NCBI GenBank assembly: GCA_018814885.1
Contig: JAHIYU010000105.1
Span: 1 to 60,352, forward strand
Length of the DNA stretch: 60,352 bases
Direction: 5' to 3'
Source: a bacterium
GTDB lineage: Bacteria; Krumholzibacteriota; Krumholzibacteriia; LZORAL124-64-63
The notes beneath the pieces are model-generated. The model was given only the letters and a program-made list of their open reading frames with translations. It made no database searches and was not told the origin of the DNA. Below, in pieces: positions 35,478-44,376 of this stretch. Positions within the stretch are counted from its first letter, which is position 1. The number at the start of each line of letters is the position of its first letter. The translations under genes were made by a program, and so were the position numbers.

Positions 35478-36149
35478 ATGATCAGCGGACAGAATCCGAT
35501 CGCAGCCGCCATATGCCGGATATCCGGGATCCTCTTCCTCATCGCCGCTGTCCTCTGCTCACCCGGCGATTCGGCCCGGGCCAGCGTCATCATCGCCTTC
35601 GACGGAGCCTCCGGGCCGGGCCTCGACAGCATGTCCTTCAACAGTGTCGTGACGCCGAACATTGGGAACGACGACGTCGTCGGCGCCTCGCCCAACTGGA
35701 TCTCGATCAACCAGAAGGCCTTCGCTGTCGTCGACTACATCGACATGGTCTTCTCCGTGGAGGATTTCGGCGTGCCGGCGACCGAATACATCCTGACCGA
35801 GGGAGTCTTCAACGGCACCGCGGAGGATTGGATCGGCTATCAGGTCGTGCTCGGTTTCGGTACGGGCGCCGGATTCGTTCAATCGACCCTGGGGGATGGT
35901 CTCGGATTCGACAACCCCGACTACAACTCCCCCCTCGACTTAGCGCCTTTCGCCATCATGTTGCCGCTCGATGAGGACGTCATCAACGCCGTCGACAGCG
36001 TCGTCGCTTCCGGAAGCTTCAACGTGTTCGCTTTCCCGATCGACGTCCCGAACGACGTCACCGAGTTCACGATCCGGCAGTCGCCGAGAACCGTGCCCGT
36101 TTCCGACGCGTCCTCGTCCTGGAGCGAGGTGAAGGCGCTGTACCGGTAA
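35478..36149 (+). CDS. Choice-of-anchor-like exported protein with SWG-type tail
   Basis: A 223 aa exported protein. Signal peptide ISGILFLIAAVLCSPGDSARAS; mature domain with FDGASGPGLDSMSFNSVVTPN and YILTEGVFNGTAEDWIGYQVVLGFGTGAGFVQS. The last stretch closely resembles the choice-of-anchor F type of domain, which in other bacteria is followed by PEP-CTERM, LPXTG or other sorting tails. Here the tail position is occupied by DASSSWSEVKALYR. This supports reading the SWG motif as an anchor or sorting signal. AAGGAG lies 7 nt before ATG 35478. The protein's own role is unknown. Confidence 0.82.
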   Translation: MISGQNPIAAAICRISGILFLIAAVLCSPGDSARASVIIAFDGASGPGLDSMSFNSVVTPNIGNDDVVGASPNWISINQKAFAVVDYIDMVFSVEDFGVPATEYILTEGVFNGTAEDWIGYQVVLGFGTGAGFVQSTLGDGLGFDNPDYNSPLDLAPFAIMLPLDEDVINAVDSVVASGSFNVFAFPIDVPNDVTEFTIRQSPRTVPVSDASSSWSEVKALYR

Positions 36150-36471
36150 AACGCCATTCTGCCATCCCTTCGTGCAAATCCGGCTGCGCTGCAACCCATG
36201 GAGTTGCGCGACAGGGCCGCCGAGCGCTCATTGGGCCCGATCTCGTCCCTCGGCTCCAGCTCACTGGATTCAGATCCCGCCAGCCCAAGCTGAAGAACTC
36301 AGAACGGTATACGGATCGAAATATACGGAAATGGATAGGGTATACAGGTGGGGCACCCCGGTAGTCCCATTGCAACGATTCGCCATCCGTGTCCGTATAT
36401 CCTGTCGCCGCCGCACAGGAACCGGATCGATGCCGCTCGCGCCAACCCTTCAGCCTGGAGGACCGGAAGCC
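36150..36471. other. Intergenic region before the S41 peptidase
   Basis: About 320 bases with no supported gene. Open frames here carry tRNA-antisense-like phrases but no tRNA could be folded. Several TATAC-like words occur around 36309-36345 without a convincing -35 partner. Confidence 0.5.
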
Positions 36472-37884
36472 ATGCCGTTCACAATCGAGAATCACGCACG
36501 GATGAACGACGTGCGGGGAGCATCGATCCGCGGGACCTCCGCGCTCGGCGCCACGGCCCTGTTGCTGTCGTTGCTGTCCCTCGCACCCGCCGCCGACGCC
36601 CAGTTCGCCCGTCCCGGCCAGCTCCCCGCCATGGATGCCGCGATCCGGGCGGCGGTCGTCGACAGCCTCACCGCAGTCATCGATTCGGTCTACGTCCTCG
36701 AGGCGCCGGCCGGCAGAATCGTCGCGGGGCTGAGGCAGAACCTGTCCGACGGCGCATACGCCGACATCACCGATCCGGCGGAGTTCGCGCAGAAACTTCA
36801 ACAGGACGCCCAGCAGATCAACCACGACGGTCACTTCGGCATCGCGGCCCTGCTGCCGCTGGATCCGTCCGTCGTGGAGGCCGAGTTGGACGAGGATCCG
36901 GCGGATGCCGCACGCCAGCAGAGACTGGAGCGCGCGCAGAACTACGGTTTCAAGAAGGCCGAGATCCTGACCGGCGGCATCGGCTACCTCAGGTTCGATC
37001 GGTTCTCGCACGGCGACGAAGCCTTCGCCGCCGCCGTGGCGGCCATGAACTTCCTGGCCAACAGCAACGCCCTGATCATCGATCTCAGGTACAACTGCGG
37101 CGGGTCGGCGTCGATGATCCGCCTGATCTGCGGATACCTGTTCGCGGAGGATACGCACCTGGTCAACTGGGACATCCGCGCCGAGAAGAAGACGGTTCAG
37201 TCCTACAGTCCCGACTACGTGCCGGGTCGGCGCTTGACCGAGCAACCCGTCTATATCCTGACCAGCGGGAACACCTTCTCGGCCGCCGAGGAGTTCACCT
37301 TCGACCTGCGCAACCTCGAACGCGCAACGCTCGTGGGTGAAACCACGGGCGGCGGGGGCCATACGGTGTCTTCCCATATCTTCGATTTCGGCGATTTCCG
37401 CATGGGCATCCGCGTGCCCCGCGGCCGGGCCTACAACCCGGAGAACAACGAGGGCTGGGAGGGCGCAGGTGTCGCGCCACACATCGCCGTACCGCCGGAA
37501 CGGGCCCTCGAGGCCGCCCACGCCGACGCGCTGCGCAGGCTCATCGAGGACGAGGCGGACGAGCGGTACAAGGCCAGACTCCAGTGGGCCCTGGTGGACG
37601 TGGACAGCCGGATCGATCCCATCGCGCTCACGGAGAAGCAGATGAAGGAGTATGCCGGGCAATACGGCCCCCGGCGCATCTTCATCGAAAACGGCGCCCT
37701 CCTGTACCAGCGCGAGGACCGGCCCCGTATGAAGCTGGAACCCATGGGGGAAGACCTGTTCCGCGTCGGGGACCTGGATTACTTCCGGGCCGCCTTCGCG
37801 CGCGATCCGCGGGGCAGGATCGTGAAGTTCATCGGCAGGTACGACGACGGCACGACCGACGAGCACCAGCGGGATGCAAGATGA
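36472..37884 (+). CDS. Exported S41-family (C-terminal-processing type) peptidase
   Basis: A 470 aa exported peptidase of the S41/interphotoreceptor-retinoid-binding-like group. A hydrophobic signal (ALGATALLLSLLSLAPAADA) lies about 25 residues in. The protease domain includes IGYLRFDRFSHGDEAF, ALIIDLRYNCGGSASMI and the serine segment ILTSGNTFSAAEEFTFDL, then VGETTGGGGHTVSSHIF and IRVPRGRAYNPENNEGWEGAGVAP. A further C-terminal domain (about 390-470) resembles DUF3471-type beta-sheet tails (EYAGQYGPRRIFIENGALLY). ATG 36472 is preceded by GGAGGACCGGAAG. The exact cleavage specificity is unknown. Confidence 0.88.
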   Translation: MPFTIENHARMNDVRGASIRGTSALGATALLLSLLSLAPAADAQFARPGQLPAMDAAIRAAVVDSLTAVIDSVYVLEAPAGRIVAGLRQNLSDGAYADITDPAEFAQKLQQDAQQINHDGHFGIAALLPLDPSVVEAELDEDPADAARQQRLERAQNYGFKKAEILTGGIGYLRFDRFSHGDEAFAAAVAAMNFLANSNALIIDLRYNCGGSASMIRLICGYLFAEDTHLVNWDIRAEKKTVQSYSPDYVPGRRLTEQPVYILTSGNTFSAAEEFTFDLRNLERATLVGETTGGGGHTVSSHIFDFGDFRMGIRVPRGRAYNPENNEGWEGAGVAPHIAVPPERALEAAHADALRRLIEDEADERYKARLQWALVDVDSRIDPIALTEKQMKEYAGQYGPRRIFIENGALLYQREDRPRMKLEPMGEDLFRVGDLDYFRAAFARDPRGRIVKFIGRYDDGTTDEHQRDAR

Positions 37885-37896
37885 CAGGCCAGGTAG

Positions 37897-38125
37897 ACCT
37901 CGGGGGTCCGCAGAGGTGCGAGAGCTGGAAAGGGGTTACCGCTCCGACCAGATAGGACACGGCCACCGTGTAGGTACCCGCCTCCAGGCAGCCGGTCGTG
38001 ACATCCGGTGTATTGATCGGCGAGTGGGCGACACAGACGTTCCCGTCACGGCCCGCAAAGACGACCAGATCCACCATGCCCGGGGCGCCGCCGGCGATCT
38101 TCAAAGAGACGATGGACGGCGAGGG
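37897..38125 (-). pseudogene. Remnant of an exported protein of the 39895-gene type
   Basis: A minus-strand open segment encodes IVSLKIAGGAPGMVDLVVFAG...DVTTGCLEAGTYTVAVSYL...FQLSHLC. This resembles the C-terminal part of the intact exported protein at 39895 (ACLDTGTYTLIIASN, GMNAGCVDC). It has no signal peptide and no SWG tail, running into unrelated sequence at both ends. I read it as a decayed copy. The rest of 37885-38279 holds nothing recognised. Confidence 0.5.
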
Positions 38126-38279
38126 AGAGGTGAGCCCCATCCCATAGACTGGCCGTCGAGCTGTCCAAGGGATGGGGTCCACCTCTTCTTGAACTCGCGG
38201 CTGTAGCTGCTGTCCACAGGCCGTGGGGGACGGATGTCCCCGATCACCGTCGCTTCCTTCCCTGCTCCGGTTCTCTCGG

Positions 38280-39371
38280 CTAGCCTTCCGAAATCCGGAT
38301 CACGACCCGACGGTTCTCCGCCCGCCCCGCGGCGGTGGTGTTGTCCGACACCGGCTCCGTCTCGCCCATGCCGAGCACCGCGATGCGGTCACCATCGATA
38401 CCGTTCTCCTCGAGATACCGTTTGATCGTCTGGGCGCGGCGCTCGGAGAGGGCTTGATTGTACTCTTCCTCGCCAACGCTGTCGGTGTGCCCCTCGATGG
38501 TGATCTGCACGATCTCGGGATGGCTCTCGAGCATGGAGTGGATCTGCTCGAGCACGGGCGTCGACTCCGGACGGAGCTGGTCTTCGTTGAAGTCGAAGAG
38601 GATTCCGCGGGTGGTGAACGCTCCGGTCTCCATCAGCTTTTCGTACATGTCCTCTACGCCGACGGCGACCACGAAATCCTTCAGGTACGCCCGGCGGCGG
38701 TCGTTGGCCGACACGATGAAGTGGATCTTGCTCCCGGTGATGAAGTTCGCGTTCGGGATGTTGGCCGCCCGCTGCCCGCCCACGTATAGGATCGCGTAAT
38801 CCCCGTCGACCTGGAGCTTGACCGGCGTGAGACCTTCCGGGAGGCTGCGGACGCCGCTGATGCTGGCCACGGGCTGACCCTGAAACGCGATACCCGGTCG
38901 CTGGTAGATGTGCAGGTACTGGCTCATGTATCGGTTCCACGCCGTCTCCCGCGGTGTGAACAGGACGAAGACGGCCAAGTTCGGCGCGCCGGTCTGGAGA
39001 GAGAACTCGAGGGAGAAGTCCCCGGGGAGCGCCTCGGGGAGACCGATGGCGAACTCGCTGTTCGCGGAGACCTCGAGGACCTTCTCCCCGTCCTTCGTGA
39101 CGATCTCCATGTTGCCACCGAGGAACTCGAGCTGGCTGCCGGGGAAGCGACCCACCGGTTCATCCGTGAAGTCCGACGCAAACCACACCTGTGCGCCGGG
39201 CGTGAAGTCGTAGTTGCGCCAGACTCCCTCGCCGGGCTGCTCGGCGCCCTGCAGCTCCCGGGCGACAGCCGTGCCCACCAGGACGAGACTGACCGAGGCG
39301 AACAACGCGAATGCGGATCTGGCACGCGGCAGTATGAGATTGGCTGGTAGGCCTACGGTCGACTTGCTCAC
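38280..39371 (-). CDS. OmpA-family outer-membrane/peptidoglycan-binding protein
   Basis: A 363 aa exported protein. Signal peptide ARSAFALFASVSLVLVGTAVA; a beta-sandwich N-domain (about 50-240, WFASDFTDEPVGRFPGSQLEFLGG) resembling concanavalin-like folds; C-terminal OmpA-like domain (about 255-363) with FDFNEDQLRPESTPVLEQI, ITIEGHTDSVGEEEYNQALSERRAQTIKRYL and ENRRVVIRI, which binds diaminopimelate in peptidoglycan. It likely ties the outer membrane to the wall. GTG 39371 follows GGGAGG at 7 nt. Confidence 0.92.
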   Translation of the reverse strand: MSKSTVGLPANLILPRARSAFALFASVSLVLVGTAVARELQGAEQPGEGVWRNYDFTPGAQVWFASDFTDEPVGRFPGSQLEFLGGNMEIVTKDGEKVLEVSANSEFAIGLPEALPGDFSLEFSLQTGAPNLAVFVLFTPRETAWNRYMSQYLHIYQRPGIAFQGQPVASISGVRSLPEGLTPVKLQVDGDYAILYVGGQRAANIPNANFITGSKIHFIVSANDRRRAYLKDFVVAVGVEDMYEKLMETGAFTTRGILFDFNEDQLRPESTPVLEQIHSMLESHPEIVQITIEGHTDSVGEEEYNQALSERRAQTIKRYLEENGIDGDRIAVLGMGETEPVSDNTTAAGRAENRRVVIRISEG

Positions 39372-39894
39372 GGCGGCACCTCCCGGGCTCCTGGGATCGG
39401 ACGGCTCAAGCAGAATCAGTTCGCGCGGCGATGCCGTCTGACTTAAATGTCCTGTCGGTCATATCAGATGAACTGTGGAACTCCGCTGGACTCCACCATG
39501 ACGGATTGGCCCGGTCAAATTCCTCAAGGCGGCATCCCCCTGTAGATACCGTGCCCACCCGGCCGTCAAGGCGTGCTGGAGCAGCCGACCCAGGGTGTCC
39601 ATCGGGTGTCCATCAATTCAGAACTCGATGCTGTCCTGACGTGGTTGGCATGATACAGCTTCCATGCGAAATACGGAACGAACCAATGCCGGTCCTGGCC
39701 GGGGCTCGAGCGTCACGAACCCATGAAAAGTGAAACGCCACGCAGACCGCCGCGACGCCGGGCATCCCGGCTCCTTGCGGTCCCGAAGCGGACAACCTTC
39801 CACCCTCCCTGGGATTTTCGTAAACAACTGTATGCTTATCCGTCGCGGAGCCGCCCTGTCGAAGCATTTGATGTCGATGATCCAGCCCGGCTCG
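39372..39894. other. Intergenic region, no gene recognised
   Basis: About 520 bases in which every open frame lacks a start site with SD and any family resemblance. No repeat, tRNA or hairpin of note was seen. Confidence 0.5.
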
Positions 39895-40419
39895 TTAGCG
39901 GCAGAGCGACTTGACCGCTCCCCACCTCTGCGTCTCTCCAGCCACCGGATCACAATCGACGCATCCAGCATTCATCCCTACGCCAATGGGCGCTTGAGCG
40001 GTCGTGTTGCTGGCGATGATGAGTGTATAGGTGCCTGTGTCGAGACAGGCGGAGAAGCCGTGCATCCAGTCGGATGATGTATCTGAGGCGATGCACTGGG
40101 CAAGGTCGCAATGCTCGAAAAGCAAGAGGTGGTTGTCGGGGATCAAGGGGTCGAAGCCGCTGGTGTACGATGCGGGGGACGCGAGGCCCGGGGCTGTCAA
40201 CTCAACATCGAAGACCTGGAAATCCCACCCGGTGTAATCAGTGCCGCAGGCAAACTCGCCGGGGACGGCGTCGATGCCGATGTAGTTGTAGCAGGCGTTG
40301 CCGCTGCAGAGAAACGTGTCCAGAGGCGTACAATCAAGCGCGACGGCAAATGCGGCACTCAGGGCCACGGTGACGACGAGGGCCAGAACGTGGAGCGGGA
40401 GACGAATCCGGATTCGCAT
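39895..40419 (-). CDS. Small exported cysteine-rich protein with SWG-type tail
   Basis: A 174 aa exported protein. Signal peptide MRIRIRLPLHVLALVVTVALSAAFAVA; mature part with CTPLDTFLCSGNACYNYIGID and CLDTGTYTLIIAS, which recalls bacterial pre-peptidase C-terminal-like sandwiches. It ends GETQRWGAVKSLCR, a divergent copy of the shared tail (R for S, C for Y). ATG 40419 follows GGAGG at about 6 nt. A decayed relative lies at 37897-38125. Binding or structural role outside the cytoplasm is inferred. Confidence 0.8.
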   Translation of the reverse strand: MRIRIRLPLHVLALVVTVALSAAFAVALDCTPLDTFLCSGNACYNYIGIDAVPGEFACGTDYTGWDFQVFDVELTAPGLASPASYTSGFDPLIPDNHLLLFEHCDLAQCIASDTSSDWMHGFSACLDTGTYTLIIASNTTAQAPIGVGMNAGCVDCDPVAGETQRWGAVKSLCR

Positions 40420-40495
40420 AACATCCTCCAGGGGCTTGGGTGGGACGCACATGGGAAATGAGCCTGAGGATATACCGGGAACGGCCGGAACGTGT

Positions 40496-40501
40496 TATAA
40501 T
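40496..40501 (+). promoter_or_regulatory. -10 element upstream of the amylase gene
   Basis: A perfect TATAAT lies 55 nt before ATG 40557. No good -35 match is seen at 16-18 bp, so it may rely on an activator or an extended -10. Confidence 0.4.
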
Positions 40502-40556
40502 GGTCCAGAATTACACCTCCCATCCCGACGCCCCACTCAGCAGGTGAGCACGAACC

Positions 40557-42812
40557 ATGAGCATAAGCTCGATGCGCAGACTCATCCTCGCGGCACTCGT
40601 CACGACGCTCGTCGTCGCCACCGCCGCCCAGGCCGTGCCGATCACCTTCAAGGTCCGCATGGCCCTGCAGGTCCAGCTCGGCAATTTCGATCCCGCCCAG
40701 GACTTCGTGGACATCGCCGGCACCTTCAACGGGTGGGGCTCCGATCCGCTGACGCCTCTCGCCGACGCCGACGGCGACTCCATCTACGAGGTCACCCTCG
40801 ACGGCTTCACCCCGTCGGAGTTCATCGAATTCAAGTTCCGCTACAACGGCCAGTGGGACGGCACCGAGGAGTTCCCCGGCTACGGCTCCAACCGCGTCTA
40901 CACGGTGCTGGAGAGCGACAACCTGATCGACGTCTGGTACAACGACTTCGCGCCGGGGGACGGCCAGGTCGAGATCGGCGAGCTCCACTGGTGGAACGAC
41001 GCGGTATTCTACGAGATCCTCGTTCGCAGCTTCCACGACAGCGACGGCGACGGCATCGGCGACTTGCCGGGCCTGACCCAGAAGCTCGACTATCTCAACG
41101 ACGGCGACCCCGCCACCGACGACGACCTGGGCGTCACCGGCCTCTGGCTCATGCCCATCAACGACTCGCCGAGCTACCACGGCTACGACGCGATCGACTA
41201 CCGCGCCATCAATCCCGATTACGGCACCATGGCCGACTTCGAGGCCTTCCTCGCCGCCGCCCACGCCCGCGGCATCAAGGTCATCATCGACTACGTCATG
41301 AACCACTGCTCCGACCAGCATCCCTGGTTCGTGGCGTCCAGGCAGAACGACCCGGCCTACCGCGACTTCTTCCGCTGGTCGCCGAGCGATCCCGGCGAGA
41401 CCGGTCCCTGGGGCCAGAACGTCTGGCACTGGAATTCTTCGGGCTGGTACTACGGTCTCTTCTGGAGCGGCATGCCGGACCTCAACTACGACGCCCCCGC
41501 CGTGAAGGACGCCATGTTCGAGACTGCGACATACTGGCTCGACACCATCGGCGTGGACGGCTTCCGTCTCGACGCCGTGCTCTACATCGACGAGGATCCC
41601 GGCCGGCTCCAGAGCACGCAGGGGACGCTGCAGTTCTGGCAGGAATACAACGCGCACGTCAAGTCGGTGGAGCCCGACGTCCTGTCGGTGGGCGAGGCCT
41701 GGACCGCCTCCACCACCGTGATCCAGTACGTGATCGACGACCGCCTCGATCTCTGCTTCGAGTTCGACCTGTCCTACGCCACCCTCGGCGCGGTCAACGA
41801 CGCCGACGCCGGCAACCTTAAGGGCAAGGCCTCGCAGGTCTACAGCCTCTACCCGTACCTCCAGTACGCCACCTTCCTCACCAACCACGACCAGGACCGC
41901 TCGCTCAACGTCCTCGGCCACGACTTGGGCAAGGCCAAGGCGGCCGCGGGCCTCTACCTGACCCTGCCGGGCGTCCCGTTCGTCTATTACGGCGAGGAGA
42001 TCGGCATGGTCGGCAGCGACGCCCACGAGTACATCCGCTCGCCCATGCAGTGGACCGACGGGCCCGACTCCGGCTTCACCACCGGCACGCCCTGGCAGGC
42101 GATCAACGGCAATTACGAGCAGTACAATGTCCTGGTTGAGGAATCGGACTCGGGATCGTTGCTGAACTGGTACAAGCAGTTGATCCGTGTCCGGAATCAG
42201 TCGTCGGCCCTGCGGCATGGCACCTATCAGCCGCTGACGAGCTCCGCGTCACCGGTGCTGGCCTTCGTGCGCAGCGACGAGCTGCAGACCGTGCTCTGCC
42301 TGGCCAACACGTCCGACATCGCCCAGGGCGGCGTCACGCTGACCGGTACCGAGACCAGTCTGGTGCCTGGCGATCATGAGATCGTCGATCTGCTCGATCC
42401 CGCCGACACCAGGACGATCACGATCACGCCCGGGTTCGAGATCTCGAACTTGAGTCTGGCGGGCCACGAGGTGAGGGCCTACGAGTTCGAGATCGTCACC
42501 GGCGCGGACCCGGGACTGGGCGACCTCCCGGAGACCGGTCTCCGACTCGATCAGAATCATCCCAACCCTTTCAATCCCTCGACGACCATCCGTTACGCGC
42601 TGCCGGCCCGATCCCACATCCGGATCGGCGTCTACGACGTCACGGGGCGTGAAGTGGCCGTACTCCAGGACGGCGTGCAGGGAGAGGGGGGGCAGGAGGT
42701 GCACTGGGACGGCGCGGATCGCAAGGGACAGGCGCTGGGTGCGGGGATGTACTTCGTGCGGTTGGAGGCCGGCGATGAAATCAGGTTCACCAAGATGATG
42801 ATGGTTAGGTAA
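40557..42812 (+). CDS. GH13 alpha-amylase with starch-binding domain and Por-type tail
   Basis: A 751 aa exported glycoside hydrolase cleaving alpha-glucans. Signal peptide RRLILAALVTTLVVATAAQA; a CBM20/48-like domain (about 28-125, VDIAGTFNGWGSDPLTPL); GH13 barrel from WWNDAVFYEILVRSF. Catalytic residues are D339 in DGFRLDAV, E380 in VGEAW and D445 in LTNHDQDR. The C-terminal barrel cap is followed from about residue 660 by a Por-secretion-like sorting domain (QNHPNPFNPSTTIRYAL ... MYFVRLEAGDEIRFTKMMMVR). So the enzyme is predicted to reach the cell surface or medium. The SD is weak; TATAAT lies at 40496. Confidence 0.94.
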   Translation: MSISSMRRLILAALVTTLVVATAAQAVPITFKVRMALQVQLGNFDPAQDFVDIAGTFNGWGSDPLTPLADADGDSIYEVTLDGFTPSEFIEFKFRYNGQWDGTEEFPGYGSNRVYTVLESDNLIDVWYNDFAPGDGQVEIGELHWWNDAVFYEILVRSFHDSDGDGIGDLPGLTQKLDYLNDGDPATDDDLGVTGLWLMPINDSPSYHGYDAIDYRAINPDYGTMADFEAFLAAAHARGIKVIIDYVMNHCSDQHPWFVASRQNDPAYRDFFRWSPSDPGETGPWGQNVWHWNSSGWYYGLFWSGMPDLNYDAPAVKDAMFETATYWLDTIGVDGFRLDAVLYIDEDPGRLQSTQGTLQFWQEYNAHVKSVEPDVLSVGEAWTASTTVIQYVIDDRLDLCFEFDLSYATLGAVNDADAGNLKGKASQVYSLYPYLQYATFLTNHDQDRSLNVLGHDLGKAKAAAGLYLTLPGVPFVYYGEEIGMVGSDAHEYIRSPMQWTDGPDSGFTTGTPWQAINGNYEQYNVLVEESDSGSLLNWYKQLIRVRNQSSALRHGTYQPLTSSASPVLAFVRSDELQTVLCLANTSDIAQGGVTLTGTETSLVPGDHEIVDLLDPADTRTITITPGFEISNLSLAGHEVRAYEFEIVTGADPGLGDLPETGLRLDQNHPNPFNPSTTIRYALPARSHIRIGVYDVTGREVAVLQDGVQGEGGQEVHWDGADRKGQALGAGMYFVRLEAGDEIRFTKMMMVR

Positions 42813-42975
42813 GGGCCGGGGGCAGGGCTCCCGGGAGCTGCGCCTTCTGTTCATGCATCAGCCCTGCGATCCAAGGATTTACGTTGTCAACCAATTCCGC
42901 CCGACGTCTCAGAATCTGAGAGTTGAGAGAATGGGCTGGTAAATCACCCGGGCTGGCTGATTCAGGTCATCGTCA

Positions 42976-43629
42976 TCACCTATAGAGCATCTTGACTCGG
43001 CCCCAGCTCGAATCCTCGGCCGGAATCGGCCAGCCGACGATCAGATCATCGATCCCGTAGCCACCCTGGCCGGCGGCTTCTTCTCCGGTCAACACGACGT
43101 ACTTGATTGCATCCGCGAGAACCTCCCATCTCAGGGCCAACCCCGAAGCACCCTGTTCGCCTGGTCTGGAATGCTGAGCGAGTTGGTTCCCGAGGACATC
43201 GTATGCAGTCAATTCAGCATGAGCGCCCGGTCCCGCTCCGTTTTCCAGCAGATCCACGGTCGTCAACCCGAATCCCCTGGTCTGCACGTCGAATGTGAAA
43301 GTGATGGGCTGGGCCGCGACGAAGAGTCCGGTGTGTTCCAGGGCGTTGACAGTGGAAATAAAGCGGTCGAAAGAAACCTGGCTCGGATCCAGCGGAGTAT
43401 TGTACATGGTGTGTCCGGAGAATGCCACCCAATCCGATGATCCGTACGTCCTCAGTGTGAGTGGATTGCTGCTGGAATTGCTGATCGTCACCGTGACCCC
43501 GGCGATGATGCACGTACTGACCGGCGTCCCATCCGGATCAGACATGTCATCGAATCCATAGATCTCGGCGTTCGCCGACCCCATTCCCGCCAGCACAATC
43601 ATGATGAGAACAAAAACAAACGACGCCAT
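42976..43629 (-). CDS. Exported beta-sandwich protein with SWG-type tail
   Basis: A 217 aa exported protein. Signal peptide MASFVFVLIMIVLAGMGSANA; mature part IYGFDDMSDPDGTPVSTCIIAGVTVTISN, then RGFGLTTVDLLENG and GQGGYGIDDLIVG, like the domains that precede PEP-CTERM anchors in other bacteria. It ends in IPAEDSSWGRVKMLYR, the closest match to the consensus tail. ATG 43629 follows CTGGAGG. The protein has no hydrophobic C-terminal helix, so it is not a classic PEP-CTERM protein. Confidence 0.82.
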   Translation of the reverse strand: MASFVFVLIMIVLAGMGSANAEIYGFDDMSDPDGTPVSTCIIAGVTVTISNSSSNPLTLRTYGSSDWVAFSGHTMYNTPLDPSQVSFDRFISTVNALEHTGLFVAAQPITFTFDVQTRGFGLTTVDLLENGAGPGAHAELTAYDVLGNQLAQHSRPGEQGASGLALRWEVLADAIKYVVLTGEEAAGQGGYGIDDLIVGWPIPAEDSSWGRVKMLYR

Positions 43630-43989
43630 GATCCCTCCAGCCCTCAGGTCACCCTGCAGATCGGCCTGATCGAGTCGAACTGACACCCGCATTGCGGATT
43701 GCAAACGCCGGTCCAAGAGTGCGGCAGGAATCCGGTCATAAAGTGCGGCACCCGCGACAGTAGTAGTCCCTTCACGGGAGGGGCGTCAACACCTTCCTGT
43801 GCCTGCCGGTTAATCCATCCGAACCGAAATCTAGGGAGTTACAGGACCAGGCCGATACCCGGCCAACATGCTCAAATACATTGCGACATGCCTGTTAAAT
43901 ATTCCGTGGGAAAACGTCCGGCTCCCCGCGCAGGGCGCACATGGATTATCAATACGGAATGCGGGGAAATCACAGTTGAAAGAGACAGT

Positions 43990-44139
43990 ATGAATAAAAT
44001 ATTATATGCATATCACATTAAGATCATCCTGAACGAAGAGGTGATATTACAACTGGGCGGCATTAAGGTCTATCTGGATAAAAAGAGAGAGAATACTCTA
44101 TGGAGTGTAAGGGATGTGAGTATGACAAAGACTGCGTAG
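43990..44139 (+). CDS. Candidate small protein in AT-rich island
   Basis: A 49 aa open frame starting MNKILYAYHIKIILNEEVIL. Base and codon use differ sharply from the flanking genes, and only a weak SD-like GAAAGAGA precedes it. No family recognised. It overlaps the next small frame by 40 bp. Confidence 0.25.
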   Translation: MNKILYAYHIKIILNEEVILQLGGIKVYLDKKRENTLWSVRDVSMTKTA

Positions 44140-44288
44140 CTGTTATCGATAAGGAGGCAAGCGTAGTAATATCGCTTCATGCAGATATGTATGAACGCAT
44201 AGAAGAAGTGGGCGTTGTGGTAAAAGATATAGTAAAGTGCAAATTCGGTGTGTATCGCATTGGACCATTGTATAGTCGAATGCAATGA
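44100..44288 (+). CDS. Candidate small cysteine-containing protein in AT-rich island
   Basis: A 62 aa open frame (MECKGCEYDKDCVAVIDKE...) with a CxxC-x5-C cluster at the start and a mixed alpha/beta-like rest. It is AT-rich unlike neighbours; no clear SD. It may be a transferred small gene or chance. No family recognised. Confidence 0.3.
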   Translation: MECKGCEYDKDCVAVIDKEASVVISLHADMYERIEEVGVVVKDIVKCKFGVYRIGPLYSRMQ

Positions 44289-44319
44289 TGGGAGTGTGAG
44301 TCGTGTAACGTGACGGCAC

Positions 44320-44355
44320 GACGGCGGCTCCCATCTGCCGGCAGGAGCCGCCGTC
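44320..44355 (-). terminator. Hairpin terminator after the subtilisin gene
   Basis: A perfect 12-bp inverted repeat (44320-44331 and 44344-44355) with a loop that can itself fold (TGCCGGCA) starts 21 nt after the stop of the minus-strand gene at 44377. Confidence 0.65.
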
Positions 44356-44376
44356 ATCGTCCGGATCAGCCGGATC

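Larger units (their letters stand above)
43630..44376. other. Low-GC island between exported genes
   Basis: About 750 bases without a confident gene. From about 43860 to 44290 the sequence is visibly AT-rich (for example the run at 43990-44020), in sharp contrast to its neighbours. Two candidate small genes overlap here (43990-44139, 44100-44288) and a hairpin terminator lies at 44320-44355. A recent acquisition or a regulatory region would both fit. Confidence 0.55.

Noticed and set aside
36230..36310. Possible tRNA
   Set aside because: The antisense reads GWRDLNP-like residues, common opposite tRNA genes, but no acceptor stem, T-arm or anticodon arm could be paired.
42976..43629. Classic PEP-CTERM anchor
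   Set aside because: The mature domain resembles PEP-CTERM cargo, but there is no PEP motif, hydrophobic helix or basic cluster; the end is the SWG tail.
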